DNA from: DASQFQ01 sp963811595
GTDB taxonomy: Bacteria; Actinomycetota; Thermoleophilia; Solirubrobacterales; Solirubrobacteraceae
Reading direction: 5' to 3'
DNA length: 64,000 nt
Assembly: GCA_963811595.1 (NCBI GenBank)
Contig: CAWERW010000016.1
Location: 1-64,000 of the forward strand
The first letter of the stretch is position 1. Each line of letters opens with the position of its first letter. The position numbers were made by a program, and so were the translations under genes. Positions 43,430-51,729 of this stretch are shown here, in pieces. The notes beneath the pieces are model-generated. The model made no database searches. It saw only the letters and a program-made list of their open reading frames with translations, and was not told where the DNA came from.

Positions 43430-44309
43430 CTTCCACGGGGTCCTCCCCGCTCTCATCACACCCTTCACCGCCGACGGCGCCGACGTCGACGCCGACGCGC
43501 TGGCCGCGATCGTCGACCGCCTCGTCGGCGCCGGCGCCGGCGGCCTCGTGCCGGGCGGCAGCACCGGCGAGTTCACGACGCTGACGAGCGCCGAGCGCTG
43601 CCAGGTGACCGAGGTGACGGTCGCCGCCGCCGCCGGCCGCGTGCCGGTCGTCGCCGGCACCGGCGCCCTCTCAACGCGCGAGACCGTCGAGCTCAGCGTG
43701 CACGCCGAGCGCGCCGGAGCGGCCGCGGTCATGGTCGTGCCGCCGTTCTACGAGGCGCCGAGCCGGCGCGAGCTGCTCGCCCACTACGGCGCCGTGGCCG
43801 AGGCGATCTCGATCCCGATCATGTACTACAACCTCCCGAGCGCGTCGGGCGTGACGCTCACCGCGGAGCAGCTGCGCGAGCTCCCGGTCTCCTGCCTCAA
43901 GGACACCGGCGGCGACGCCACGTGGGCCACCGAGCTCATCCAGGCCGGCGAGGACGGCCCGACGCTGCTCAACGGCTGGGACACACTGACCTTCGCGGCG
44001 CTGGCGGCGGGCGTCCGCGCCGTCGTGTGGGGCGCCGCCTCGATCCTCCCCGAGCAGTGCGTCGAGCTGCACCGGCTGCTCATCGACGACATCGACCTCC
44101 CCGCCGCGCGCGACCTGTGGGCGCGGCTGTGGCCGCTGTGCCACTTCCTCGAGAGCCAGAGCTACTCGGCGGCGGTCAAGGCCGCCTGCGCCCTGGTGGG
44201 CGACAGCACCGGGCCGGTCCGCGCGCCAGTGCTCCCGCTCGACGCGGACGCGACCGCCGAGCTGGAACGGCTGCTGGAGCGGGCGACAGCCGGCGTGCTC
44301 GTCCGCTAG
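43422..44309 (+). CDS. Dihydrodipicolinate synthase / N-acetylneuraminate lyase family protein
   Basis: A 295-aa class I aldolase of the DapA superfamily. GGSTGEFTTLT binds the carboxylate, YYNLP has the conserved Tyr, and the Schiff-base lysine is K160 in SCLKDTGGD. The family condenses or cleaves pyruvate-containing substrates. Given the FAD oxidase partner and LysR control, a catabolic aldolase or lyase is more likely than lysine synthesis. The ATG overlaps the oxidase end by 8 bp. Confidence 0.88.
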   Translation: MPDFHGVLPALITPFTADGADVDADALAAIVDRLVGAGAGGLVPGGSTGEFTTLTSAERCQVTEVTVAAAAGRVPVVAGTGALSTRETVELSVHAERAGAAAVMVVPPFYEAPSRRELLAHYGAVAEAISIPIMYYNLPSASGVTLTAEQLRELPVSCLKDTGGDATWATELIQAGEDGPTLLNGWDTLTFAALAAGVRAVVWGAASILPEQCVELHRLLIDDIDLPAARDLWARLWPLCHFLESQSYSAAVKAACALVGDSTGPVRAPVLPLDADATAELERLLERATAGVLVR

Positions 44310-44312
44310 CGG

Positions 44313-44801
44313 CTACGCCTCAGTCGTCCGCACGCGCTCGCGCGCGGCCGCGTAGCGGCCCATGCGCTCGCGACGCATCCGCTGCTCGGCGGCGCGCAAC
44401 GACGCCTGGGCGGCCTGCATCCTCAGGCCCATGAGGCGCAGGCGCGGGGCTGCGAGCGCGCCGAAGAACGCGAACGCCACGAGCGCTCCCAGACCCGGGA
44501 TCTGCCGGACGCTCGGCCCGGTGACGCCGAGCGCCACCTCGCGGAGCGCCAGCGCGCCGAGGGTCGCGTCCGCGCCGGCCATCGCCGGGCGCATCCCGGC
44601 CACGCGCCGCGCGGACTCGTACGCGGCATCGGCCGCGCCCAGCAGCACGACGGCCGTGAAGACGTTCGCCTGTGTGCGCGACACGCCGAACATGTGCTGC
44701 AGGGCCTGGTACCGCAGGTGGTTGGCGATGCCGAGGGCGAGCCGCGCATCGGTGACGAAGAGCTGCGAGCTGCTGAAGCCGGCGCTGGATTCCGTCGTCA
44801 T
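44313..44801 (-). CDS. Hypothetical membrane-associated protein
   Basis: A 162-aa protein with two or three hydrophobic stretches (ANVFTAVVLLGAADAAY, GLGALVAFAFFGALAAPRL) and a highly basic, helical C-terminus (RAAEQRMRRERMGRYAAARERVR). There is no signal peptide or known motif. Its start is 1 bp from the gadB stop (44803), so it probably follows gadB on one transcript. It may be an acid-stress accessory, but that is only inferred from position. Confidence 0.6.
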   Translation of the reverse strand: MTTESSAGFSSSQLFVTDARLALGIANHLRYQALQHMFGVSRTQANVFTAVVLLGAADAAYESARRVAGMRPAMAGADATLGALALREVALGVTGPSVRQIPGLGALVAFAFFGALAAPRLRLMGLRMQAAQASLRAAEQRMRRERMGRYAAARERVRTTEA

Positions 44802-44802
44802 C

Positions 44803-46182
44803 TCAGTACCCCGTTCCTGTCTTGGCCCGCCGGCGGTCGAGCTCGTGGAGGCCGCCCTTCTTGGCGAGCGTCTCGCAGGCCTGGGCGATGTCGTCGGCGA
44901 GCGTGCTCGCGAGCGTGTGGCTCAGCGTCAGCTTCACGAGCGCGCGCATGATCGTCACGTGGTCGGCGTTGGGCGGCAGCGTGTAGGCGGGCACCATCCA
45001 GCCGCGCTCGGCGGCCAGTTGCGCCGCGACGTCGAACTCGTCGTACTCGTGCTCGCCCTCGAGCTGGAAGGCCACGAGCGGGAGCTGCTCCGCGTCCGGG
45101 TCGCCGACGAGCCGGAAGTCGCCCATCCCCGCGATCCGCTCGGCGAGCATGCGGGCGTTCGCCTGCATCGTCTCCATGACGTAGCGGTAGCCCTCGTGGC
45201 CGAGCCGGACGAAGTTGTAGTACTGGGCGAGCACCATCGCCGAGCCGGTCGAGAAGTTCAGCGTGAACGTCGCGTCGGTCTTGCCGAGGTAGTTCTCGTA
45301 GAACACGAGGTCCTCGGCGAGGTCGCTCCGCTCGCGGAACACGAGCCAGCCGATGCCCGGGTAGACGAGCCCGTACTTGTGGCCCGACGCGTTGATCGAG
45401 CGGACCTGCTCGAGCCGGAAGTCCCACTCCGAGTCCGGGTACAGGAACGGCCACACGAAGCCGCCGCTCGCCCCGTCGACGTGCAGCGGGACGTCGATCC
45501 CCTTCTCGTCGCGCAGTCGCACCAGCAGGTCGTTGATCCCGACGATGTCGTCGGTGTGGCCGGTGAACGTCGTCCCCAGCACGGCGGCGACGCCGATCGT
45601 GTTCTCGTCGACGTGCGGCTCCACGTCCTCCGGGCCGATCGTGTACTTGTGGGGCTGCAGCGGGATGATCCGCGGCTCGACGTCGAAGTAGCGGCAGAAC
45701 TTCTCCCACACGACGTGCACGTCGCCGCCGAACACGAGGTTCGGCCGGTCGGTGGCCTTGCCGGCCGCCTCGCGGCGCTCGCGCCACTTCCACTTCAGCG
45801 ACAGCGCGCCGAGCATGATCGCCTCGGAGGAGCCCTGCGTGCGCGCGCCCGTCGTCTCTCCCGGCGCGTGGAACAGGTCGGCGAGCATGCGGATGCAGCG
45901 CTGCTCGATCTCGGCCGTCTGCGGATACTCGGCGTGGTCGATGAAGTTCCGGTGCAGGTTCTCGACGATCAGGCGCTGGGCCTCGGGCTCCATCCACGTC
46001 GTCACGAACGTCGCCAGGTTGCGCATCGGGAGGCCGTCGAGCACGAGCTCTTCCTCGACCAGGCGCATCGCATCGACCGAGCGCATGCCGCGCCGGGGCA
46101 GCGCGTTGTCGGGCGCGGGCTCGAGCAGGAAGCGGTTGCCGTACTGCTCGGCGAGCTCGTCGAGCTGCTCGATCAGCGACAT
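44803..46182 (-). CDS. gadB: Glutamate decarboxylase
   Basis: A 459-aa PLP decarboxylase converting glutamate to GABA and CO2, consuming a proton, so it supports acid resistance. Landmarks are ARTQGSSEAIMLGALSLKWKWR, HVDGASGGFVWPFLYP and the PLP-lysine K269 in NASGHKYGLVYPG, with the C-terminal TLPPNADH. I chose ATG 46182 because GGAGG precedes it with 6-nt spacing. A GABA/glutamate antiporter is not in the window. The upstream membrane-protein remnant is on the same strand. Confidence 0.95.
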   Translation of the reverse strand: MSLIEQLDELAEQYGNRFLLEPAPDNALPRRGMRSVDAMRLVEEELVLDGLPMRNLATFVTTWMEPEAQRLIVENLHRNFIDHAEYPQTAEIEQRCIRMLADLFHAPGETTGARTQGSSEAIMLGALSLKWKWRERREAAGKATDRPNLVFGGDVHVVWEKFCRYFDVEPRIIPLQPHKYTIGPEDVEPHVDENTIGVAAVLGTTFTGHTDDIVGINDLLVRLRDEKGIDVPLHVDGASGGFVWPFLYPDSEWDFRLEQVRSINASGHKYGLVYPGIGWLVFRERSDLAEDLVFYENYLGKTDATFTLNFSTGSAMVLAQYYNFVRLGHEGYRYVMETMQANARMLAERIAGMGDFRLVGDPDAEQLPLVAFQLEGEHEYDEFDVAAQLAAERGWMVPAYTLPPNADHVTIMRALVKLTLSHTLASTLADDIAQACETLAKKGGLHELDRRRAKTGTGY

Positions 46183-46280
46183 GTCAGACCTCCGCGGTAG
46201 GGATGTCCGCAGCCTCCTCGCCCGTGCGGCCCTGTCGCAATGTGGTGTGCGGGTGGACCGCCGGGGTGGTACGCCCCCCA

Positions 46281-46427
46281 ACGGTTGAAGAACAGCGTGC
46301 CGGCCAGCTGGAACTGCAGCGCCGCGGCCGCCGTGAAGAACAGCGAGCCCGCGAAGAAGACGGCCGCATCCGCCTCGGCGCCGACCACGTGCACGAAGCC
46401 CGGGAACGGCCCGGCGACGACTCTCAC
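46281..46427 (-). pseudogene. Remnant of a YrhK-like membrane protein
   Basis: The translated stretch from GTG at 46427 reads AGPFPGFVHVVGAEADAAVFF and then AGSLFFTAAAALQFQLAGTLFFNR. This resembles a small multi-pass membrane family in which ...SLFFTTAAALQ and QLAGTLFFN are separated by a further membrane segment of about 30 residues. That block seems lost and the C-terminal third after FFN is replaced by low-complexity sequence. It lies upstream of gadB. A functional short form cannot be excluded. Confidence 0.4.
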
Positions 46428-46554
46428 GCGCTTTCGGCGTCCCGGCCAGGGCGCGCCCACCACGGTTTCACCGGGTGTGCGCACGCCGCGGCGCGGCGGA
46501 AGTGTAGGGGTTTCCGTTATTTCGCCGGGGGCGGCCGGCACGTACCGTCGCCCC

Positions 46555-46839
46555 ATGAAATCCCTCCTCCCCCTCCCCCTGGTGCTGGCCCTGGCGCTCG
46601 CCGGCTGCAGCTCAGACAGCCCGGCCGGGCCCTCGCCCGAGAGCGCCAAGACGAGCGTCGAGCGTGCCGCCGGCCTCCAGCTCACCGCCGTGGCGATCCC
46701 CGACGAGGTCGCCGACATGGTCGGCAGCACCGCGCCGAAGTCGGCGCGGCTGATCCGCAAGGGCAACGTCATGGTCGTCTACGCGGCGGCCGGATCCGAT
46801 CGCGGCCCCGCCGTCCAGCGCGCCGTCAAGGAGCTCTAG
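46555..46839 (+). CDS. Small lipoprotein, hypothetical
   Basis: A 94-aa secreted lipoprotein. It has a basic start (MKSLLPLPLVLALALAG) and a lipobox at LAGCSSD, so it should be anchored to the outer face of the membrane. The rest is a short mixed fold with RLIRKGNVMVVYAAAGSDRG. The family is not recognised. It leads a co-directional group (lipoprotein, DUF3455, methyltransferase), with a 2-bp gap to the next ATG. Confidence 0.6.
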   Translation: MKSLLPLPLVLALALAGCSSDSPAGPSPESAKTSVERAAGLQLTAVAIPDEVADMVGSTAPKSARLIRKGNVMVVYAAAGSDRGPAVQRAVKEL

Positions 46840-46841
46840 CG

Positions 46842-47278
46842 ATGACCCGCCTCCTCATCGCGACGCTCGCCATCCTCGCCCTCATCCCCGCCGCCGCGTC
46901 GGCGAAGACCGGCGTCCCCTCGCGCGTCCAGGTCCCCGCCGGACACGCCCCGTTCCTGCTCGCGCATGCGATCGGCGTGCACATCTACGCCTGCTCGGCC
47001 ATCACTTCGCCGGCCCGACGTGGCAGGCGGCCGACGGCAGCTCCGTCAAGGCCGCCCGTATCGACGGCGTGACCGTCGACCCCACCGCGATCCCGTGGCT
47101 CCTGCTCAAGGCCGCCACGAAGACCGACGGCCAGCTCGGCCGCACGACGTACATCCAGCGCCTCGCCACGCGCGGCGGCCTCGAGCCTGCCGCCGCGAAG
47201 TGCCACGCCGGCACCGTCGGCAGCGAGCGCCACATCCCCTACACCGCCGACTACCGCTTCTGGAAGGAGCAGTCATGA
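46842..47278 (+). pseudogene. DUF3455 family secreted protein with internal deletion
   Basis: From ATG 46842 there is a signal peptide (LLIATLAILALIPAAASA) and the DUF3455 start VPAGHAPFLLAHAIGVHIYAC. About 30 residues expected next are missing and the frame changes near 47003. It continues as HHFAGPTWQAADGSSV, then DPTAIPWLLLKA, TTYIQRLATRGG and HIPYTADYRFWK, the family C-terminus, with TGA at 47276-47278 overlapping the methyltransferase ATG. As read it cannot make the full protein; the deletion or an assembly problem should be verified. Confidence 0.6.
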
Positions 47279-48093
47279 GCCCCACCGAGACCATCGACCT
47301 CGCCAAGATCAAGCACGGCCAGCAGGCCATGTGGGCGAGCGGCGACTACGGCGCCGTCGCCGCGATGATCCCGCTCGTCGCCGAGCGGCTCGTCGACAGC
47401 GTCAACCCGCCGGCCGGCTCGTCCGTGCTCGACGTCGCGGGCGGCACGGGCAACGCGGCGATCGCGGCCGCCCGCAACCGCTGCGCGGTGACGTGCACCG
47501 ACTACGTGCCCGAGCTGCTGGACCGCGGCCGTGAGCGCGCGGCCGCCGAGCGGCTCGAGATCGCGTTCGAGACCGCGGACGCCGAAGCCCTCCCCTACGA
47601 CGACGGCGCCTACGACGTCGTGCTGTCGGTCTTCGGCGCGATGTTCGCGCCCGACCAGACGGCGACCGCGCGCGAGCTCGCGCGGGTCTGCCGCCCGGGC
47701 GGGCGGATCGGCCTCGCCGCCTGGACGCCCGACGGCTTCCTCGGCGACTGGTTCCGCGCCACCGCCGCCCACGCCGCGCCCCCCGCCGGGCTCGCGTCGC
47801 CGCTGCGCTGGGGGACCGAGGAAGGCGTCGAGGAGCTGCTCGGCGACGCCGTCAGCTCGATCCACACGGAGCGCCGCGCGTTCACGTGGCGGTTCCCCGA
47901 CGCCCAGGCGATGGTCGACATGTTCCGCACCGTCTACGGGCCCACCGTCAAGGCGTTCGCCACGGTCGGCCCCGACGGCGCCGACGCGCTCGAGCGCGAC
48001 CTGCTCGCGGTCGTCGAGCGCGCCGCCCACCGGCGCGGCGACGCGATCGCGATCCCGGCCGAGTACCTCGAGGTCGTCGCCATCCGGCGCTGA
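47275..48093 (+). CDS. SAM-dependent methyltransferase, class I
   Basis: A 272-aa Rossmann-like methyltransferase. Motif I is VLDVAGGTGNAAIAAAR, with TCTDYVPELLDRGRERA as motif II, DAEALPYDDGAYDVVLSVFGAMF as motif IV, and RVCRPGGRIGLAAWTP later. The family methylates small molecules or quinone precursors; the substrate is unknown. The ATG overlaps the DUF3455 stop (ATGA). A UbiE-like reading is not supported, as no quinone genes are nearby. Confidence 0.88.
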   Translation: MSPTETIDLAKIKHGQQAMWASGDYGAVAAMIPLVAERLVDSVNPPAGSSVLDVAGGTGNAAIAAARNRCAVTCTDYVPELLDRGRERAAAERLEIAFETADAEALPYDDGAYDVVLSVFGAMFAPDQTATARELARVCRPGGRIGLAAWTPDGFLGDWFRATAAHAAPPAGLASPLRWGTEEGVEELLGDAVSSIHTERRAFTWRFPDAQAMVDMFRTVYGPTVKAFATVGPDGADALERDLLAVVERAAHRRGDAIAIPAEYLEVVAIRR

Positions 48094-48136
48094 CGTTCGC
48101 GGGACCTCAGGACGGGGCCGCCCCGTATCTGGATGC

Positions 48137-48640
48137 ATGGGTGCTCTGCTCGCGCTCCTCGCGCTCCTCGCGTCGCCACCGGTGACGGTCGAGACAGCGT
48201 CCTGCGAGCGCGGGCGAGCGCCGAGCTACTTCGTGCCCGGCGGCGACGCCGCGATCATCGGCTGCGCCCGGCTCGGAGTGAGCGGCAAGCCGGTCGAGCT
48301 CAGCGCGAACATCGGGCGCGCGGACCAGGTGTGCGTGAACCCGGCCTTTCGCGGGCGCGGACAGATGGGCATCTACATCCCGGCGCGCTGCGTGTCGCCC
48401 GCGGCGCTCGGCAAGCTCAGGATCGTCGCCTCCGAGGTCCCGCGCCAGGCGGTCCGCGGCTACGAGCTCGTGGTCTGGGGCACGGCGCCGGCCTCGACCC
48501 GCCGGCTCGTCGTGCACCACCCGGGCGGTCGCGCGACCGCCGCCGTCTTCCGTGTCCGCCGAGGGAGCGTCTTCATCGCCGAGCTGCCGGCCGGCGCCGC
48601 CGGCCGGCCGCTCGAGGTGCGGGCCTGGCCTAGGCGCTGA
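48137..48640 (+). CDS. Hypothetical secreted protein
   Basis: A 167-aa protein with a short hydrophobic signal-like start (MGALLALLALLASPP) and then a beta-rich body (TASCERGRAPSYFVPGGDAAIIGCARLGVSG) with paired cysteines (CERG, CARL, CVNP, RCVSP) that may form disulfides outside the cell. No family is recognised. It follows the methyltransferase by 43 bp in the same direction, and its end overlaps the convergent small gene by 11 bp. Confidence 0.6.
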   Translation: MGALLALLALLASPPVTVETASCERGRAPSYFVPGGDAAIIGCARLGVSGKPVELSANIGRADQVCVNPAFRGRGQMGIYIPARCVSPAALGKLRIVASEVPRQAVRGYELVVWGTAPASTRRLVVHHPGGRATAAVFRVRRGSVFIAELPAGAAGRPLEVRAWPRR

Positions 48641-48848
48641 GCGAGCGGAACCGCACGGCCGGCCGCGTCGCGCCCACGCGTTCGCCGAGCTTGGTCGCGA
48701 GCCCGTCCGACGCGAGCTGCGTGACCGCGTACTCGACCGCCGCCGGGTCGGGGATCGCGACGCCCAGGTCGTCGAGCCCCAGCATCTTCGGGTGCGCCTC
48801 GAGCAGGGCGTGCAGGACGGTGCGCTGGTTCGCTTCGGCTTCGTTCAT
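48630..48848 (-). CDS. Small winged-helix-like protein beside a LexA-type box
   Basis: A 72-aa protein: an N-terminal helix (NQRTVLHALLEAHPKMLGLDDLGVAI), then PAAVEYAVTQLASDGLATKLGERV, and a terminal strand AVRFRSL. This is the helix-turn-helix-wing pattern of a DNA-binding domain of minimal size. There is no signal or membrane segment. A perfect 14-bp CGAACATATGTTCG palindrome ends upstream of its start, so SOS control is suggested. The family is not recognised. Confidence 0.55.
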   Translation of the reverse strand: MNEAEANQRTVLHALLEAHPKMLGLDDLGVAIPDPAAVEYAVTQLASDGLATKLGERVGATRPAVRFRSLSA

Positions 48849-48861
48849 CGGCCGACCCTAT

Positions 48862-48875
48862 CGAACATATGTTCG
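48862..48875. promoter_or_regulatory. LexA/SOS-box-like palindrome
   Basis: CGAACATATGTTCG is a perfect palindrome fitting the CGAAC-N4-GTTCG operator recognised by LexA in Gram-positive and actinobacterial species. It lies in the 57-bp divergent gap, 13 nt from the small winged-helix gene start and 30 nt before the antiporter ATG. LexA itself is not in the window. Confidence 0.65.
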
Positions 48876-48905
48876 TACCGCCACCCGAATCACCCCGCCT
48901 GGGCG

Positions 48906-50195
48906 ATGCGCAACCCGGCGCGGTCGGCGACGGTGCGCGCAGTGCTCGCCATCGTCGCGCTCACGCTGCTCGGCGTCGCCGCGGTCTCGCGGCGGCTGGC
49001 GGGCACGCCGCTCACCCCCGCGATCCTGTTCGTCGGGGCCGGCCTGCTCGTCGGGCCCGAGGTGCTCGGCGGCATCGACGTCGAGAGCTCGAGCGCGACC
49101 GTGCGCACGCTGGCGGAGGCGACGCTGGCGCTGGTGCTGTTCTGCGACGCGTCGCGGATCGACCTCGGGCTGCTGCGGCGCCAGTTCCAGGTGCCGCTGC
49201 GGCTGCTCGGGGTCGGGCTCCCGCTGACGATCGCGCTCGGCGCCTTCGCGGCGGCGGCGATCTTCGGCGCGCTGAGCTTCGAGGAGGCGGTGATCCTCGG
49301 GGTCGTGCTGGCGCCGACCGACGCGGCGCTGGGGCAGGCGGTCGTCACCGAGCCGCGCATCCCCGCGCGGATCCGCCAGGGGCTCAACGTCGAGAGCGGG
49401 CTCAACGACGGCATCTGCGTGCCGCTGCTGTTCGCGGCCGTCGCGGTCGCCGACGTCGAGTCCGAGATCTCCGACGGGCGCAGCGCCGCGACGCTGCTGC
49501 TCGAGGAGATCGGCTTCGGCGTCGTCGGCGGCATCGTGGGCGGCCTGGCGGTCGCGGCCGTCCTCATCCACGCCGGCCGCCGAGACCTGATCGACGCCGC
49601 CTGGCGGCAGGTGGTGCCCGCCGCCGGCGCCGCGCTCGCCTACGGCACGGCGAGCGAGCTCGGCGGGTCGGGCTTCATCGCGGCGTTCGTCGCGGGCATG
49701 ACGTTCCGGCTCGCGATCCGGCGCGACCCCGGGGAGGTCAACGCGCTCAGCGAGGAGGTCGGCAACGTGCTCAACGGCGTCACCTTCGTGCTGTTCGGGG
49801 CGATCCTGCTCGGCCCCGCACTCGGCGAGCTGAGCTGGGACCTCGCGCTCTACGCGCTGCTCAGCCTCACCGTGGTGCGGATGCTCCCGGTCGCGATCGC
49901 GATGCTCGGCTCTCGCGCACGGCTGCCGACCGTCGGCTTTCTCGCCTGGTTCGGTCCTCGCGGCCTGGCCTCGATCGTGTTCGCGGTGATCGTGATCGAG
50001 GAGTCGAACCTGCCCAACGAGCATCTCATCGTGCTCGCGATCTACGTCACCGTCGGGCTCTCCGTCTTCGCCCACGGGCTCACCGCCGCGCCGCTCGCCG
50101 ACCGCTACGCGCGCTGGTTCGAGCGCCACCCGCGCCACGCGGCCCCGCCGCTCGAGAGCGCTGCCGCCGAGGTGCCCCGCGCGTTCAGACGCTGA
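48906..50195 (+). CDS. Cation:proton antiporter (NhaP/CPA1-like)
   Basis: A 429-aa transporter with about 12 membrane segments. Family marks are ILFVGAGLLVGPEVL, EEAVILGVVLAPTDAALGQAVV with the Asp of the ion site, and VESGLNDGICVPLLF with a further acidic residue, plus WFGPRGLASIVFAV near the end. It would swap Na+ or K+ for H+ across the membrane. The ATG at 48906 lies 30 nt after the LexA-type box, so DNA-damage control is possible. A later GTG at 48930 would shorten it by 8 residues. Confidence 0.9.
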   Translation: MRNPARSATVRAVLAIVALTLLGVAAVSRRLAGTPLTPAILFVGAGLLVGPEVLGGIDVESSSATVRTLAEATLALVLFCDASRIDLGLLRRQFQVPLRLLGVGLPLTIALGAFAAAAIFGALSFEEAVILGVVLAPTDAALGQAVVTEPRIPARIRQGLNVESGLNDGICVPLLFAAVAVADVESEISDGRSAATLLLEEIGFGVVGGIVGGLAVAAVLIHAGRRDLIDAAWRQVVPAAGAALAYGTASELGGSGFIAAFVAGMTFRLAIRRDPGEVNALSEEVGNVLNGVTFVLFGAILLGPALGELSWDLALYALLSLTVVRMLPVAIAMLGSRARLPTVGFLAWFGPRGLASIVFAVIVIEESNLPNEHLIVLAIYVTVGLSVFAHGLTAAPLADRYARWFERHPRHAAPPLESAAAEVPRAFRR

Positions 50196-50820
50196 GGCTG
50201 ATCGGCGAGGTCGCGACCCAAACGGCGGTGAAGAGGAAGACCAGGCAGCCGAGCGTGAGCATCGCGACGCGCAGGCGCGGCGCCGTCAGCTTCGTGCTGA
50301 TGCCGCCGAAGAACAGCGCCGACGCGAACAGCACGACCGCGAGCACGTAGTTCGACGCGCGCTGGATGTCGCGGAGCACCCGCGCGGTGAAGACGGTCGC
50401 CTGTTCCTGCAGCCGCTGGGATTCCGCGCGCGCCGCGAGCTTGTACTGCGGCATCGCGAACGGCGTCAGCGGCGCGTCGGCGTTCTTGAGCGGCCGGGTC
50501 GCGACCCACGCGTTCACCGCGGGCCGGAACTCCGGGCGGAAGCGCTTGAAGTAGAAGTCCGCCAGCTGCGTCTCCCGCTGGGCGTAGGCGTTGGCCCATT
50601 GCGTGAAGGTCGCCACGTCGATGCCCGTCTGGGCATTCGCGAGGTCAGCCGCCTTCGTCGACTCGATCCGCAGCGCGTTCGCGCGCCCGGCGCCCTTCGC
50701 CTGCTCGCCGTTCCAGCGCGTCGACTGGTAACCGCTCCACGCCGTCGCGACCGTCGCGATCGAGATCAGCACGGTCGCCAGGATCTCCACCCTGTTGCGA
50801 TGTGCGCCGGCCGCGGTCAC
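50185..50820 (-). CDS. Hypothetical membrane protein, partner of the DUF4239 protein
   Basis: A 211-aa protein with a membrane segment at residues ~15-32 (VEILATVLISIATVATAWSGYQ) and another pair near the C-terminus (YVLAVVLFASALFFGG and VAMLTLGCLVFLFTAVW). An aromatic, charged ~120-residue loop lies between them. GTG at 50820 overlaps the stop of the next gene (GTGA). The two proteins form a probable complex. It resembles small DUF4337-type proteins; no function is known. Confidence 0.65.
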   Translation of the reverse strand: MTAAGAHRNRVEILATVLISIATVATAWSGYQSTRWNGEQAKGAGRANALRIESTKAADLANAQTGIDVATFTQWANAYAQRETQLADFYFKRFRPEFRPAVNAWVATRPLKNADAPLTPFAMPQYKLAARAESQRLQEQATVFTARVLRDIQRASNYVLAVVLFASALFFGGISTKLTAPRLRVAMLTLGCLVFLFTAVWVATSPISLSV

Positions 50821-51647
50821 GCCGCCACCGCATTCCCGCGCGCGTCGCACGGAAGCCGCACGCGGACGTCGACGGCGCCCAGGGCCTCGTCCACCATCCG
50901 CAGCGACCGCTGCATGGCCTGCGGCTGCAGCCCGCCCACGCCTCCGTGGAACGGTCCGTCGAGCCCGCGCAGCAGGAGCATCAGCGCCGCCAGCACTGCG
51001 ATGACGGACCCGATCAGCATGCCCTGGACGACCTTGCGCTCACCGCGGTCGGCGAAGAACAGCATGAACGTGAAGATCACGCCGGCGACGAAGAACAGCA
51101 CGAACCACAGCGTGTCCGGGATCACGCCGACCGCGCCGTGGACGCGATCCAGGCGGGCCTCCTCCCGCGCCGAAGTCTGGTCGCGCCATTTGTCGTAGGC
51201 GGTCTGCTCGGCCGCGGTCCGCGGCCGCACCGTCTGCAGCGTGCGGAACATCTCGACGCCCCACGGGTTGATCGCGTCCCCGGCCGTGCCGGCGCGCATC
51301 CGCTCCCACTCGCCGTTGACGACCGAGCGGCCGTAGCAGACGAGCTCGCCCGTCAGCTCGGCTCGCGCGGGTTGCGGGAAGAACTGGGCGTTCTCGACCT
51401 GCTGCACGAGGACGAGCGCCTCCTGCTCGGCCCCGGAGCGCGACTGGTCGTAGCTCGTGAACGCGAGGAAGACGATGAAGCCGAGCAGCACCGAGTAGCC
51501 GGTCGCGAGCACGCCGAACACGCCCGCCGCGCGATCGCCGTCCGCGAAGAAGCCCCCCTCCGGCGCCCGGCGCCGCACCAGCAGCAGGGCCGTGACGGCC
51601 ACGGCGCACGCCGCTGCGATGACGAGGAGCCCCCAGACGATGTTCAT
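50817..51647 (-). CDS. DUF4239 (bestrophin-like) membrane protein
   Basis: A 276-aa protein with membrane segments at residues ~3-23, ~45-65 and two near the middle-end (TLWFVLFFVAGVIFTFMLFFAD, GMLIGSVIAVLAALMLLL). GVLATGYSVLLGFIVFLAFTSYDQSRSGAEQEALVL is the family signature near residue 45. DUF4239 proteins look like bestrophin channels, but the activity is unproven. It is coupled to a second membrane protein by a 4-bp overlap, which suggests one complex. A 10-bp palindrome lies just upstream at 51656-51665. Confidence 0.75.
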   Translation of the reverse strand: MNIVWGLLVIAAACAVAVTALLLVRRRAPEGGFFADGDRAAGVFGVLATGYSVLLGFIVFLAFTSYDQSRSGAEQEALVLVQQVENAQFFPQPARAELTGELVCYGRSVVNGEWERMRAGTAGDAINPWGVEMFRTLQTVRPRTAAEQTAYDKWRDQTSAREEARLDRVHGAVGVIPDTLWFVLFFVAGVIFTFMLFFADRGERKVVQGMLIGSVIAVLAALMLLLRGLDGPFHGGVGGLQPQAMQRSLRMVDEALGAVDVRVRLPCDARGNAVAA

Positions 51648-51729
51648 CAGCCGGGCGAACGTTCGTGCAGCCGCCGCGGCGTCGCATCACCCACGCGGGG
51701 TGAAACGACGCCGCTGGAGCGAAGGGCCG

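Noticed and set aside
51656..51665. CGAACGTTCG palindrome upstream of the DUF4239 gene as a LexA box
   Set aside because: It lacks the four-base spacer of CGAAC-N4-GTTCG, so it is not taken as an SOS operator.
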